From the NCBI RefSeq assembly GCF_002090055.1, contig NZ_BBRH01000017.1, positions 32,528 through 96,527 of the forward strand: a stretch of DNA of 64,000 nucleotides. Reading direction: 5' to 3'. Source of the DNA: Demequina sp. NBRC 110051. Its GTDB lineage: Bacteria; Actinomycetota; Actinomycetes; Actinomycetales; Demequinaceae. The stretch's first letter is position 1; the number at the start of each line of letters is the position of its first letter. This document shows, one piece after another, positions 24,385 through 32,876 of the stretch. The notes under the pieces are model-generated. The model made no database searches, was not told the DNA's origin, and was given only the letters and a program-made list of their open reading frames with translations. A program made the translations under genes and the position numbers.

Positions 24385-25427
24385 GATTCGGAAAACGCGG
24401 GCGATGCCGGTGGGTATTCCACGCCGCGCGCAGCGCTGGGCACCGCGCATGCGGAGCGATGCTCGTCCCAGTGCTGCCGAAGCCACGCGATCTGTTCCTC
24501 ACGCAGGTCAAGCTTCAGCTCGTTGCCGTGAAGCCTGCCGTATTGCGGATACCTTTTCAGATCGCCGGAGACATCCACCGTCAAACGCAAGGGATCGAGC
24601 GCGAGCATCCCGTCGTCGAATAGTCGGTGAATGTCGCGCCGCAATATGAGCCCGCCGTATTGGTGGTGTTGACCAAGTTTGGCGTAACTGTAGAGGTGGC
24701 CCGCTTCGAGAGCTCTTCGCGGCGCGGCCCCGGTGAACGCGCACACCTCTCCCTGAGTCTCGAGCAGGTGGTTGCGGAACTGCGACTGCCCACGGCGGAC
24801 CCGCACGACAGATTGCCGATGCCCCTGGTCGAACTTGATGCGCAGCGGAGCGTCGCGCGGCAAAACACTCTCAGGCACGCGGCCCGTCAGTCTCGAGAGG
24901 GCGCGGTCCGCACCCTTTTCTTCGAGAAGTCCACTCAGGCCAGTCCAACTCACTGGACGCATGGCGTTGAAGTCGCCCGCATGAAGCGCAAGGGCCGTGA
25001 CGAGACCCGCCTCAACGACACCCTCAAGCGCCGTCCATCCGGCGTCGTAGCGGGCGACGTACTTCTCGACGTCCGCCACCTCAGTGTCGGGCTCATCAAA
25101 TTCCTCGTGACAAGTCGATTTCATGCAACGGAATCGAGGGGTCTTCGTCCGCCGCTCAGCGATTCGAGTCGTCGCACAGCGGGGGCAGCGTTGAAGAACC
25201 TTCACCCCAGGGGCACAGTCGATGTTTTCAATGACGGAGACACCAAGCACCTGCGACTTGTCCCACAACACCACTACGTCCCCGACCGCGACGCTCTTCG
25301 CATTCGGGACGTTGCTATCCCAGGAGTAGTACGCCTCGGCCTGGTCGTCATAACCACCATTGCCCGCATGCCCGCGATTGTCACCAGCGGCCATCAACAG
25401 CCAGGTGCGCGGACCGCTTGTCTCCAT
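24381..25427 (-). CDS. HNH endonuclease with EVE/ASCH-like N-terminus (possible modification-dependent nuclease)
   Basis: 348 residues from METSGPRTWLL. Residues 7-70 (TWLLMAAGDNRG through VGDVVVLWDKSQVLGVSVIE) resemble an EVE/PUA-like modified-base reader. A four-Cys zinc site follows (Cys81, Cys84, Cys101, Cys106). A C-terminal HNH domain (229-275) has CAFTG, EAGHLYSYA (His244) and LILRRDIHRLFDDGML (His267). Reader plus HNH architecture is known from type IV restriction enzymes that cut modified phage DNA, so a defence role is plausible. The reader assignment is by pattern only. Upstream in-frame ATGs exist; the chosen one begins the conserved domain. Confidence 0.6.
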   Translation of the reverse strand: METSGPRTWLLMAAGDNRGHAGNGGYDDQAEAYYSWDSNVPNAKSVAVGDVVVLWDKSQVLGVSVIENIDCAPGVKVLQRCPRCATTRIAERRTKTPRFRCMKSTCHEEFDEPDTEVADVEKYVARYDAGWTALEGVVEAGLVTALALHAGDFNAMRPVSWTGLSGLLEEKGADRALSRLTGRVPESVLPRDAPLRIKFDQGHRQSVVRVRRGQSQFRNHLLETQGEVCAFTGAAPRRALEAGHLYSYAKLGQHHQYGGLILRRDIHRLFDDGMLALDPLRLTVDVSGDLKRYPQYGRLHGNELKLDLREEQIAWLRQHWDEHRSACAVPSAARGVEYPPASPAFSES

Positions 25428-25655
25428 GGTGTGCAGCTTGCCATAGGGCCGGACGGAGGAATGGGTTTCTTGACGCCAACGCCCCAACACATGCGCAAGT
25501 GCCGAGCGGTAAGTCGTTCATCATTTGCGTCACCCGCTGAGTCCCGAGCGCTACGGGGCCACCTGAGCCGCGTGGGTTCTCACCCGCGGTTGTCCGGCCG
25601 CGAGGCACGAGCGGTTGCGCCGGGCTTCATCGATAATTCGTGGAGGCGAACGCCC

Positions 25656-26510
25656 TCACCGACGCGCGGTCTGCGCGAGCACGGGCAACCCATACCGCTC
25701 GCGTCCCACTCGCCCGTCGATGAGAAAGAGCAGAGCGACCCCGATGACCGGAAGAACCAACCCGAATACCAGGGTGAGGATCACGGGCGCCACATCCATC
25801 TCGAACGCCGCGTCGGCCTGGGCTGCCACGAAAAATCCTGCGAGGTCGATTCCGGCATGAAGCACCATCGACCAGACAACGAACCTCGTGGCGACCATCG
25901 CGACATACAGCACCACCCCAGCTCCGAACGCGAAGATCACCTGGCCGATGAAGCCAAGCCCGTCGATGGGTGAAAGGCCCTCGACGCCCACAACGTTGCC
26001 CACGTGAACCAAGGCAAAGATGGCGGCACTTCCCCACGCGACGTCGCGTTCACGATCCCCTCCGCGGCGCAGGCAGGCCACGACGATTCCACGAAAGACG
26101 AGGCCCTCCACGAACCCGACGCACACCGCATACACCGCGAGAGCAGCGACGACTCGCGTGTTCATGAGGCTGTAGTCAACGACGGCAAAGCGCGCCACAA
26201 GCATCACAGCTACCAGCGCGAGCGCCACCCACTGACCGCGCCTGCCGCCCAGTGGTTGCACACCAAAGATCTCGCGTCCCCAACCGAGCGAGCGAACGAA
26301 CCCGAGCACCACGAGCCCCGTCAGCGCCACGGGCAGCGCGAGGTCGAGCAACACGTACTGTGCGCCGCCCAAGGGATCAGCTCGAGACTCCTCCACGCCT
26401 AACGTAGACGTGAGGAATCCGATCCCCCAGAAGATCAGCCAATATCCAGCAGCGGCGAGAAGCGCCCGCCACAGTCCGCCTACGTGCCACCACCCGCGCC
26501 ATACCGTCAC
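25656..26510 (-). CDS. CPBP-family intramembrane metalloprotease
   Basis: 284 residues with eight or so membrane segments. The CPBP (Rce1-like) motifs are EGLVFRG (second Glu of EExxxR replaced by Gly), FALVHVGN for FxxxH, and LHAGIDLAG for the third His motif. Members process membrane peptides or act in bacteriocin immunity. The GTG start lies 6 bases after a 55-residue membrane ORF with which it is probably cotranscribed. Downstream is the HNH nuclease gene on the same strand after a 228-base gap in which I see no gene. Confidence 0.82.
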   Translation of the reverse strand: MTVWRGWWHVGGLWRALLAAAGYWLIFWGIGFLTSTLGVEESRADPLGGAQYVLLDLALPVALTGLVVLGFVRSLGWGREIFGVQPLGGRRGQWVALALVAVMLVARFAVVDYSLMNTRVVAALAVYAVCVGFVEGLVFRGIVVACLRRGGDRERDVAWGSAAIFALVHVGNVVGVEGLSPIDGLGFIGQVIFAFGAGVVLYVAMVATRFVVWSMVLHAGIDLAGFFVAAQADAAFEMDVAPVILTLVFGLVLPVIGVALLFLIDGRVGRERYGLPVLAQTARR

Positions 26511-26516
26511 AGCGCG

Positions 26517-26684
26517 TCACCGCTGCGAGACATCGCGCGCGTTCCACAACCGCCACGCCGCTCGCGCGCCAACGACCGACACCAACGCGAGCGACCACCA
26601 CACCTGGAGAAAGCCCGAGACGACGGCCATCGTGACGGCAAGCACGAGAATAATCATCTGGGCTTCTCGCTGGTGCTCACTCAT
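26517..26684 (-). CDS. Small membrane protein, 55 residues
   Basis: ATG at 26684 preceded by AAGGGGG at 5 bases, a good ribosome site. The protein is MSEHQREAQ followed by two hydrophobic stretches (about 10-30, MIILVLAVTMAVVSGFLQVW, and 31-43), then a basic end with WRLWNARDVSQR. No family recognised. It ends 6 bases before the CPBP start, so it belongs to the same transcript. It could be a substrate, partner or regulator of the protease-like neighbour; that is speculation. Confidence 0.6.
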   Translation of the reverse strand: MSEHQREAQMIILVLAVTMAVVSGFLQVWWSLALVSVVGARAAWRLWNARDVSQR

Positions 26685-26790
26685 CACGTCCCCCTTGTCG
26701 TGTGGCGTCCCGCCCGCTCAGCCTGCCACGGCCGGCGCCCGCACGCCATCCGCCGCGCACGACGGCTGTACCCGACGTAGCCTGCCAAGC

Positions 26791-27357
26791 ATGGGCCGAC
26801 TCATCATCGAACAGCACGTCACCGCGGACGGGTTCGCCGCGGGTCCAAACGGCGAGCTCGACTGGATTGACGGTTCCGTCTCGGAGCCCGGCCCCATGGT
26901 CGACGAGGCCCTCGCCGAACTAGAACACGCGGACGCCATCCTGCTGGGCGCCACCACGTACCGCCTGTTCATCGCCTACTGGCCGACGGCGCTCGACGAC
27001 CCCCTGGCCGCGCCCATCAACAGGCTCCCCAAGCACATCGTCTCGCAGACCCTGCCCGAGGCTCGGTGGGGAGACCACACCCCGGCCACGGTCGAGTCCG
27101 GCGATCCCGCCGCCACCGCCGATCGCCTCAAGCAGACCTACGACCGCGACATCATCGTGTGGGGAAGCTTGCAGCTCGCGAGCGCGCTCCTCGAGGCGGG
27201 CAAGGTCGACGAGGCACGCCTCCGCGTCGCACCGGTCGCGATCGGCCAAGGCATCCCGTTGTGGGACCTGGATTATGGGCCGATGCCACTCACGCTGAGG
27301 TCCGCGACTCCCCTTTCCACGGGGCAGGTCACGCTGATCTACGACGTCACGCGCTAG
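26791..27357 (+). CDS. RibD C-terminal/dihydrofolate-reductase-like protein
   Basis: 188 residues of the YwjB/YyaP type: EQHVTADGFAAGPNGELDWID at the start, ILLGATTYRLFIAYWP, DIIVWGSLQLASALLEAGKVDEARLRVAPVAIGQGIPLW and a final beta strand. The fold is DHFR-like and binds NADPH; members of this branch have no agreed substrate. TAGCCT lies 7 bases before the ATG, suggesting a leaderless transcript. Convergent with the SHOCT protein gene across a strong hairpin. Confidence 0.85.
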   Translation: MGRLIIEQHVTADGFAAGPNGELDWIDGSVSEPGPMVDEALAELEHADAILLGATTYRLFIAYWPTALDDPLAAPINRLPKHIVSQTLPEARWGDHTPATVESGDPAATADRLKQTYDRDIIVWGSLQLASALLEAGKVDEARLRVAPVAIGQGIPLWDLDYGPMPLTLRSATPLSTGQVTLIYDVTR

Positions 27358-27373
27358 AGGCGCCAGCAAGAGA

Positions 27374-27408
27374 ACAGGGCCGCCCGCGCCACGCGCGGAC
27401 GGCCCTGT
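27374..27408. terminator. Bidirectional terminator between convergent genes
   Basis: ACAGGGCCGCCCGCGC (27374-27389) and its near-complement (27393-27408), 15 of 16 positions paired, 3-base loop. Lies 16 bases after the RibD-like gene and 12 bases after the SHOCT gene on the other strand. Confidence 0.75.
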
Positions 27409-27420
27409 GCGACTCGCCAC

Positions 27421-27726
27421 TTATGCATGTCCCATGGCGGCGAGCCGGGCCTGGTACTCCTCAAGCTCGATGTCCCCGCGAGCCAGGCGCTCGTCGAGGA
27501 TCTGCTTGGGCGTCGCGCTGTTGAGCGACGCCTCGGGTGAGACGGGCACCTCGGCTGCCACGGCATCGACCGTCGGAACCGGCTGCACTGCCTGCGACGG
27601 ACGATTGTCCGCGAGCAGGCGGACGCTCAGGTAGATAAAGCCGCCGATGACGGCCGCGCCGAGCAGCCAAAACACGCCCGCCCAGATGGTCGGGGCCAAC
27701 GAGCTCGTCACTTCGATTCCACGCAT
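27421..27726 (-). CDS. Membrane-anchored SHOCT-domain protein
   Basis: 101 residues. One transmembrane segment (about 10-38, APTIWAGVFWLLGAAVIGGFIYLSVRLL), a flexible linker, and a C-terminal SHOCT motif (TPKQILDERLARGDIELEEYQARL). SHOCT is a short helical module of unknown role, often on membrane proteins. The second of two adjacent ATGs (27726) has the better spacing from AGGGAG. A near-copy of the 14-mer repeat (one mismatch, near 27553-27566) lies within it. Confidence 0.78.
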   Translation of the reverse strand: MRGIEVTSSLAPTIWAGVFWLLGAAVIGGFIYLSVRLLADNRPSQAVQPVPTVDAVAAEVPVSPEASLNSATPKQILDERLARGDIELEEYQARLAAMGHA

Positions 27727-27802
27727 CATGCTCCCTGTCCGGCACCCGCCCGGGCACCTCATGGGAACAAGATTCCTCGCAGAACCTAGGAGCTGCCTGG
27801 GA

Positions 27803-28783
27803 CTACGCCACAGATTCGCGCAAAGTCGGGCGGGCGCCCCCGATGACCACCGGAACGGTCGCCCACCACCGCTCGAGCATGCGGGCGTGCTCGGCCGGCG
27901 CGTCGATCCACGGCATGTGCCCCTCGCCCTCGCGCACCCTCACCTCGCTCACGGGCGCCGCGGCCGCCCAGCGCCGGAACTGCGATTCACGCGCGAACGG
28001 GTCGGAACTGCCGAGCACCCACAGCGAGGGCGCCTGGAGACGGCCGACATCGGCCCGCCCCACGCCCCACCCCGCCCGGATGCCCAACCACCCGGCGACC
28101 GCGCGCAGCAGCTCCAGGTCATTCGCGTAGGTGTCGGTGTCACGGGCGAGCGCCACGCGCCACGCAAAGTCCTCCGCACTAAGTCCGCCACGCTTGACGG
28201 TGGGCCCGTGGCCGATGCTTCCCAAGGACTTCCGTATCTCCCGCTCCCCTACCGGGAATCGCGAGACCGCACTCGACACGGCACCCACGGTCGCCGCACG
28301 CATGTGCCAGGGCAGACGCATGCCTCGAACGGCGGGCGCACCTTCGAACACCACGGAGCGCACCAGGTCGGGGCGGTCGCCTGCGAGCAACAGCGCCGGC
28401 ATGGCGCCGGCGGAGCTTGCGACCAGGTCCACGGGCGCCGTGGCAAGGTCCTCGATGACTGCGGCGAGGAAACTGCTCGCTGCCGCACGGAGTGTCTCGG
28501 GCCGGCTGAGGTCGCCCGGCATGACATCGCTCGAGCCACAGCCCGGGCGGTCGACGACGATGGAGCGCACGCCCCGGAGCGCGCCGACGAGCGGCGCGAA
28601 CATGCCTCCCGCGGAGGGTGTGCCGTGCACGAACACCACGTCGTGGCCCGCGCCGGTGGAGAGCGCGCGGACCTTGCCGCCGCCTGGCACCGTCACGCGA
28701 TGCTCGGTGGCATCGACTCCGTGGCTGGCCCACATCGCCGCCTCGGCGGCCTCGTAGCGGGACCTGTCCTTCACCCGAGCCAT
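27803..28783 (-). CDS. Alpha/beta-hydrolase
   Basis: 326 residues. Oxyanion segment VVFVHGTPSAGG, IVVDRPGCGSSD, nucleophile elbow VASSAGAMPA (Ser in place of the first Gly of GxSxG), acid region LWVLGSSDPFA and catalytic His in GEGHMPW. A general esterase/lipase or haloalkane-type fold without a recognisable substrate. It lies 9 bases downstream of the YbhB-family gene, likely in one transcript. Confidence 0.83.
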   Translation of the reverse strand: MARVKDRSRYEAAEAAMWASHGVDATEHRVTVPGGGKVRALSTGAGHDVVFVHGTPSAGGMFAPLVGALRGVRSIVVDRPGCGSSDVMPGDLSRPETLRAAASSFLAAVIEDLATAPVDLVASSAGAMPALLLAGDRPDLVRSVVFEGAPAVRGMRLPWHMRAATVGAVSSAVSRFPVGEREIRKSLGSIGHGPTVKRGGLSAEDFAWRVALARDTDTYANDLELLRAVAGWLGIRAGWGVGRADVGRLQAPSLWVLGSSDPFARESQFRRWAAAAPVSEVRVREGEGHMPWIDAPAEHARMLERWWATVPVVIGGARPTLRESVA

Positions 28784-28792
28784 GAGCTTTCC

Positions 28793-29236
28793 CTACGCCG
28801 AGTAGGTGGCGACCAGGCGCGCCTGTTCAATGACGGCATCGGCGCTGTGGTGGAGGAAGCCCGAGCGAGACGGGGTGCCGTCGACGGGCTCGGACAGGGC
28901 GTAGACCCAGAAGTAATAGTGATGGTCGCCATGGCCGGCGGGCGGGAAGGGGCCCACGTAGCCGCTGCCGCCGGTGTCGTTGGGACCCGAGCGACCGGCG
29001 GTGACGTCGATCTCGCCCTCGACCGCCGGGATGCCATACAGCGTCCAGTGCGTGAAGCCGGGAGGCATGGGGGCGTCCGGGTCGTGGCAGATCAGTGCGA
29101 GCTCGACGGCACCCTCGGGGATGCCGCTTACCACGAACCGCGGCGGAGTGGTGGCGTCCTCGCCTGCGAAGGCGTCGGGTACGCGCTCGCCGTCGGTGAC
29201 GTCGGGGCTGGTCAGGGTCAGATCCTTCACCTGCAT
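28793..29236 (-). CDS. YbhB/YbcL (Raf kinase inhibitor-like) protein
   Basis: 147 residues, PEBP fold. The phosphate-binding pocket motifs are present: PPRFVVSGIPEGAVELALICHDPDAPMPPGFTHW and GYVGPFPPAGHGDHHYYFWVYAL. Bacterial members have no clear role. The start follows the strong ribosome site GAAGGAGA. It precedes the alpha/beta-hydrolase gene. The 135 bases upstream hold two copies of the CCCATGGG repeat. Confidence 0.9.
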   Translation of the reverse strand: MQVKDLTLTSPDVTDGERVPDAFAGEDATTPPRFVVSGIPEGAVELALICHDPDAPMPPGFTHWTLYGIPAVEGEIDVTAGRSGPNDTGGSGYVGPFPPAGHGDHHYYFWVYALSEPVDGTPSRSGFLHHSADAVIEQARLVATYSA

Positions 29237-29298
29237 CGTCTCTCCTTCGTTGGCCTTACGGCGTGAACGATTGACTCGCCGCCGGGATTCCTGGCCCG

Positions 29299-29365
29299 GG
29301 CGACGGTGACTGTCCCATGGGACGCAAAAAAGTGCTCAGAGCGACGGTGAGCGTCCCATGGGGCG
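29299..29365 (+). repeat. CCCATGGG intergenic repeat, cluster A (2 units)
   Basis: Two units on the plus strand, CGACGGTGACTGTCCCATGG (within 29299-29325) and GCGACGGTGAGCGTCCCATG (29341-29365), 40 bases apart, the second preceded by TCAGA. The same paired layout recurs at 41859-41923. Lies between the ABC ATPase stop and the YbhB gene. Confidence 0.7.
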
Positions 29366-29371
29366 TTGCGG

Positions 29372-30169
29372 TTAGAGCGGGTGCGTGAGGCGGCGCACAA
29401 ACTGGCGCGTGCGCTCCTCGCGAGGCTCCCCTAGCACCTGCGCGGGTGGACCGATCTCGAGCACGCTGCCCGCGTCGAGGAAGGCCACCTGGGTGGCGAC
29501 TTCGCGCGCGAACTGCAGTTCGTGCGTGACGACGACCATGGTCCAGCCCTCGGCGGCGAGGTCGCGCATGAGGAGCAGGACCTCGCCCACCAGCTCGGGG
29601 TCGAGGGCGGAGGTGGGCTCGTCGAACAGCAGCAGCTCGGGCTTGAGAGCGAGCGCGCGCACGATTCCCACGCGCTGCTGCTGCCCGCCCGAAAGCTCAT
29701 GGGGGTACGCGTCGGCGCGGTCGGCGAGGCCCACACGCTTCAGGAGGTCACGCGCCTCACGCTCGGCCTCCTCGCGCGGTCGCTTCTGGACCACCATGGG
29801 GCCCTCGGTGATGTTCTGCAGCACCGTGCGGTGAGGGAACAGGTGGTAGTGCTGGAAGACCATCGCGGAGCGGTCGCGCAGGGCGGCGCGCTGACGCTCG
29901 GCGGCGACCGGCTTTGCGGAGCCCAGCACTCCGAAGTCCACGGCGACCTCACCGATAGAGACGACCCCGGCATCGGGCGTCTCGAGGCCGTTGAGGCTGC
30001 GCAGCAGCGTGGTCTTGCCGGAGCCGGAGGCGCCGATGATGGCGACCACCTCACCCCTCGCGACCGACAGGTCGACGGCTCGCAGCACCTGGTGGTCCCC
30101 AAACGACTTGGAGACGGCGGACACGGTCAGCAAGGGTTCAGCGGACAGCTCAGCGGGCGACGGCGACAT
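29372..30169 (-). CDS. Polar amino-acid (cystine-type) ABC transporter ATPase
   Basis: 265 residues. Walker A GASGSGKTT, LSGGQQQRVGIVRAL signature, Walker B LLLFDEPTSALDPELV, switch His in VVVTHELQFAREVA. The layout is that of GlnQ/TcyN ATPases. It overlaps the permease gene by 20 bases and is the last gene of a binding-protein-permease-ATPase operon. The operon is preceded by a Cys/Met-rich leader peptide, which favours a sulfur amino acid as substrate. Confidence 0.9.
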   Translation of the reverse strand: MSPSPAELSAEPLLTVSAVSKSFGDHQVLRAVDLSVARGEVVAIIGASGSGKTTLLRSLNGLETPDAGVVSIGEVAVDFGVLGSAKPVAAERQRAALRDRSAMVFQHYHLFPHRTVLQNITEGPMVVQKRPREEAEREARDLLKRVGLADRADAYPHELSGGQQQRVGIVRALALKPELLLFDEPTSALDPELVGEVLLLMRDLAAEGWTMVVVTHELQFAREVATQVAFLDAGSVLEIGPPAQVLGEPREERTRQFVRRLTHPL

Positions 30170-30821
30170 GACGGTCGAGCCTCCTTTCGAGGGCGTTCTG
30201 TCCGGCGGACAGCGCGAGGCACACGATCCAGTAGACCAGGCCGGCCTCGACGTATAGCAGCATGAACTCCTGGGTGAAGGCCGCGATCTCCTGCGCCTTG
30301 CGGAACATCTCGCTGACCAGGATCAGCGACGTGAGCGATGTGTCCTTCACCAGGGAGATGAAGGTGTTGGACAGCGGCGGCACCGCGACTCGGGCGGCCT
30401 GGGGCAGGATCACCCGCGTGAGGGCCGTGCGGCGCGACATGCCCACCATGTAGGCGGCCTCCCACTGGCCCTTGTCCACGGACAGGATCGCGGCGCGCAC
30501 CACCTCCGCCGCATAGCCGCCCACGTTGAGCGACAACGCGATGATGGCCGAGGGCCACGGATCAATCGTGAGCCCCAGCGACGGCAGCCCGTAGAACACG
30601 ACGAACAGCTGCACCAACAAAGGCGTGCCGCGGATCACCGAGATGTACAGCCGCGCAAGGCCGGCGAGGAGCCGGTTGCGCGAGAGGCGCGCGAGCGCCG
30701 CGGCGACCGCGAGCACCATCCCCAGCGCGAACGATGCCAGCGCGAGGGGAATGGTGCCGGCGACCGCCGCGAGCGCGAGCGGGCCCAGCGAATCCCAGAA
30801 CAGGGGCCAGTCGATGCCCAT
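30150..30821 (-). CDS. Polar amino-acid (cystine-type) ABC transporter permease
   Basis: 223 residues, HisM/GlnP type with about five membrane segments. The N-terminal region includes VIRGTPLLVQLFVVFYGLP, a family hallmark, and the EAA loop is EAAYMVGMSRRTALTRVILPQAARVAVPPL. Start overlaps the binding-protein stop by one base (TAATG). It forms the membrane channel with the ATPase downstream. Confidence 0.92.
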   Translation of the reverse strand: MGIDWPLFWDSLGPLALAAVAGTIPLALASFALGMVLAVAAALARLSRNRLLAGLARLYISVIRGTPLLVQLFVVFYGLPSLGLTIDPWPSAIIALSLNVGGYAAEVVRAAILSVDKGQWEAAYMVGMSRRTALTRVILPQAARVAVPPLSNTFISLVKDTSLTSLILVSEMFRKAQEIAAFTQEFMLLYVEAGLVYWIVCLALSAGQNALERRLDRHVAVAR

Positions 30822-31657
30822 TACGCGGCGGGTTCCACCGAGACGTCGTCACCGAAGAACTCGTTGGAGATCTGGGCGAGCGTGCCGTCCTCGGCGAGCG
30901 TGCCGAGTGCCTCCGAGATCGCGTCGGCGAGGGCCTGGTCGCCGCCCGCGAGCGCCACCGCGCTCTGCGAATAGTCGTCGGTCTCCGCGGCGACCTTGAG
31001 GCCGTTCTCGCCGTTGGATTTCGCGTAGTCGAGCCACGTGAGCTTGTCGTTGATGGTGGCCTCGACGCGGCCCTGCTGGAGCAGCTCGACCGACTGGGCC
31101 CAGCCCTCGACGGCCTCGATGTTGGCGCCCGCGTCCTTGGCCTGCTGGCCGAAGGCGGAGGTCAGCGACTGCGCGAGCGTGCGGCCCTCGAGGTCGTCGA
31201 AGGACGCGATGTCCGTGTTGTCCTCGGTGGTCACGAGCACGCCGTTCGAGTAGGTGTACGGCGTGGAGAACGTGTAGACCTCCTCGCGCTCGGGCGTGAT
31301 GCCCACCTGGTTGAAGACGGCGTCGAAGCGGCCGGCCTCAAGTCCCGTGAGCAGTGCGTCCCACTGGGTCTCCTCGAACTCGACCTCAACGCCCAGCTGC
31401 TCGGCGACCGCGCGGGCCACCTCGACGTCGTACCCGGTGAGGTCGCCGGTGCCGTCGGCGTGGAACGTGAAGGGGCGGTAGGTGCCCTCGGTGCCGACGA
31501 TCAGTACGCCCGCGTCCTGGACATCCGTGAGCGAGGTGTCGGTGGCGATCGATCCTTCGGCGGATGCGGCGGTGTCGCTGGCCGAACCCGTCGAGCAGGC
31601 CGCGAGCGCCAGGGTCGATCCGAGCACAACGGCGGGAAGGGCGAGACGGAGGTTCAT
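30821..31657 (-). CDS. Cystine/polar amino-acid binding lipoprotein
   Basis: 278 residues. Lipoprotein signal with lipobox LALAACS (Cys21). The mature domain is a family-3 binding protein: GTEGTYRPFTFHADGTGDLTGYDVEVARAVAEQLGV, WDALLTGLEAGRFDAVFNQVGITPEREEVYTFSTPYTYS. These blocks resemble the TcyA/FliY cystine binders (Arg and Asp contacting the amino-acid carboxyl and amino groups). GAAAGG lies 9 bases before the ATG. Substrate assignment to cystine rests on this similarity and on the Cys-rich leader upstream. Confidence 0.85.
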   Translation of the reverse strand: MNLRLALPAVVLGSTLALAACSTGSASDTAASAEGSIATDTSLTDVQDAGVLIVGTEGTYRPFTFHADGTGDLTGYDVEVARAVAEQLGVEVEFEETQWDALLTGLEAGRFDAVFNQVGITPEREEVYTFSTPYTYSNGVLVTTEDNTDIASFDDLEGRTLAQSLTSAFGQQAKDAGANIEAVEGWAQSVELLQQGRVEATINDKLTWLDYAKSNGENGLKVAAETDDYSQSAVALAGGDQALADAISEALGTLAEDGTLAQISNEFFGDDVSVEPAA

Positions 31658-31877
31658 GGGTGGTGCCTTTCGTGGAAACTGGCGCGGCGGAGCGTCCGCG
31701 ACGCCGGTGCGAGGGGGTGCGCCCAGGGCGCGGTGACATGACGTCAAGGGGTGGCGAGTGCCGGGCGGCGATTGCCGAGAGGCGGTCGCCTATGCCGTTC
31801 ATTGACGGCGGGCCGATGCGACTATCGCCGCACGGGCCGGGCTCGGCTGACGGGGTGGTTCAGGTGGTCAGAACCGG

Positions 31878-31970
31878 TCAGCAGGAGCGCATGGAGACGC
31901 CGCGACAACACGGCATGCACATCGCGCGGAGCGCGGGCATGGACATCGTGCTGCTGAGGGGGGCATTCAT
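31878..31970 (-). CDS. Cys/Met-rich leader peptide of the amino-acid importer
   Basis: 30 codons plus TGA: it has four Cys (18, 21, 22, 30) and six Met, with the core MCMPCC. It lies 220 bases upstream of the binding-protein gene on the same strand. A TTGAAT hexamer at 31977-31982 is 6 bases before the ATG, so it is probably leaderless. Poly-Cys leaderless small ORFs are known cysteine-responsive attenuators in mycobacteria. I see no T-run terminator in the 220 bases after it, so the mechanism (termination, translation or decay) is open. That gap also holds one 9-mer repeat at 31811-31819. Confidence 0.6.
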   Translation of the reverse strand: MNAPLSSTMSMPALRAMCMPCCRGVSMRSC

Positions 31971-31976
31971 GGTGTG

Positions 31977-31982
31977 ATTCAA
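31977..31982 (-). promoter_or_regulatory. -10 box of the Cys/Met leader
   Basis: Minus-strand TTGAAT, 6 bases before the leader ATG. No convincing -35 at 16-18 bases. Confidence 0.3.
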
Positions 31983-32029
31983 CCACGGATCGCCGGCACT
32001 TTATTCCACCCGGTAGAAATGCCAGGTAG

Positions 32030-32854
32030 TTAGGCGTTGATCCCCAAGAGTGCGGCCGAGCGCTCCCACAACTCCAGCGCCGTGACCGCGTCACCCACGA
32101 GCGGATTGACCTTCGTCGCGACCTTCCGGTCGATGTGGAACGCACCAGGCTCGAAGCCTGCGCCGGGGGTTGCCGTGGCGAGCCAGATGAGCTGATCGGC
32201 GCCCTTGTCGGGAGTGCGGGTCAGCAGGCGCTTGAGGGGGCCGTGATAGAGGAACCGGATCGCCCCGCGCGCATCGGCCGCGAAGTTGGTGCCGACCACG
32301 CCGGGGTGGAACGAGACCGCGCTGAGCGCGTCGCCGTGGCGGCGCTGCAACTCCTCCGTGAACAGGATGTTGGCCAGCTTGGCGTTGCCGTACGCCGCCA
32401 TCGGGTCGAAGGAGAACTCGCCCTGGAGGTCGGCAATGTCGAATTTTGCGTACAGCCGCGCGGCCAGCGACGAGGTCTGGATCACGGTGGCGCGGCTGTC
32501 GCGCAGCACGGGCAGCAGCTCGTGGGTGAGCAGGAACGGGGCGAGGTGGTTGACCTGGAACGTCCGCTCATAGCCGTCCACGGTCAGCGCCCGCTCCCCC
32601 ATGACGCCGCCGGCGTTGTTGGCCAGCACGTCAATACGGTCGTGGCGCTCGCGCAGCGCGGAGGCAAGAGCGCGCACCTGATCCAGGTCGGCGAAGTCGG
32701 CGACGTGGTGCTCCGCGCCGATCCGGGCCGCGACGGCTGCCGTCTTGTCGGGGTCGCGACCCACGATGACGACGCGGTGCTTGCGGCGCGTCAGTTCCTT
32801 GGCTGCGGCGGCGCCGATGCCGTCGCTGGCTCCTGTGATGACGATCGTCTTCAT
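32030..32854 (-). CDS. Short-chain dehydrogenase/reductase
   Basis: 274 residues. Cofactor motif TGASDGIGAAAAKE, NADP-type Arg after the second strand (VGRDPDK), LANNAGG, catalytic Ser (QTSSLAAR) and YxxxK as YGNAK. It resembles the retinol-dehydrogenase/WWOX-like branch. Substrate unknown. It lies 22 bases downstream of the acyl-CoA synthetase gene, so the two may share a transcript. Confidence 0.87.
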   Translation of the reverse strand: MKTIVITGASDGIGAAAAKELTRRKHRVVIVGRDPDKTAAVAARIGAEHHVADFADLDQVRALASALRERHDRIDVLANNAGGVMGERALTVDGYERTFQVNHLAPFLLTHELLPVLRDSRATVIQTSSLAARLYAKFDIADLQGEFSFDPMAAYGNAKLANILFTEELQRRHGDALSAVSFHPGVVGTNFAADARGAIRFLYHGPLKRLLTRTPDKGADQLIWLATATPGAGFEPGAFHIDRKVATKVNPLVGDAVTALELWERSAALLGINA

Positions 32855-32876
32855 GTGTGTGCCAACGCGCGAAGGG

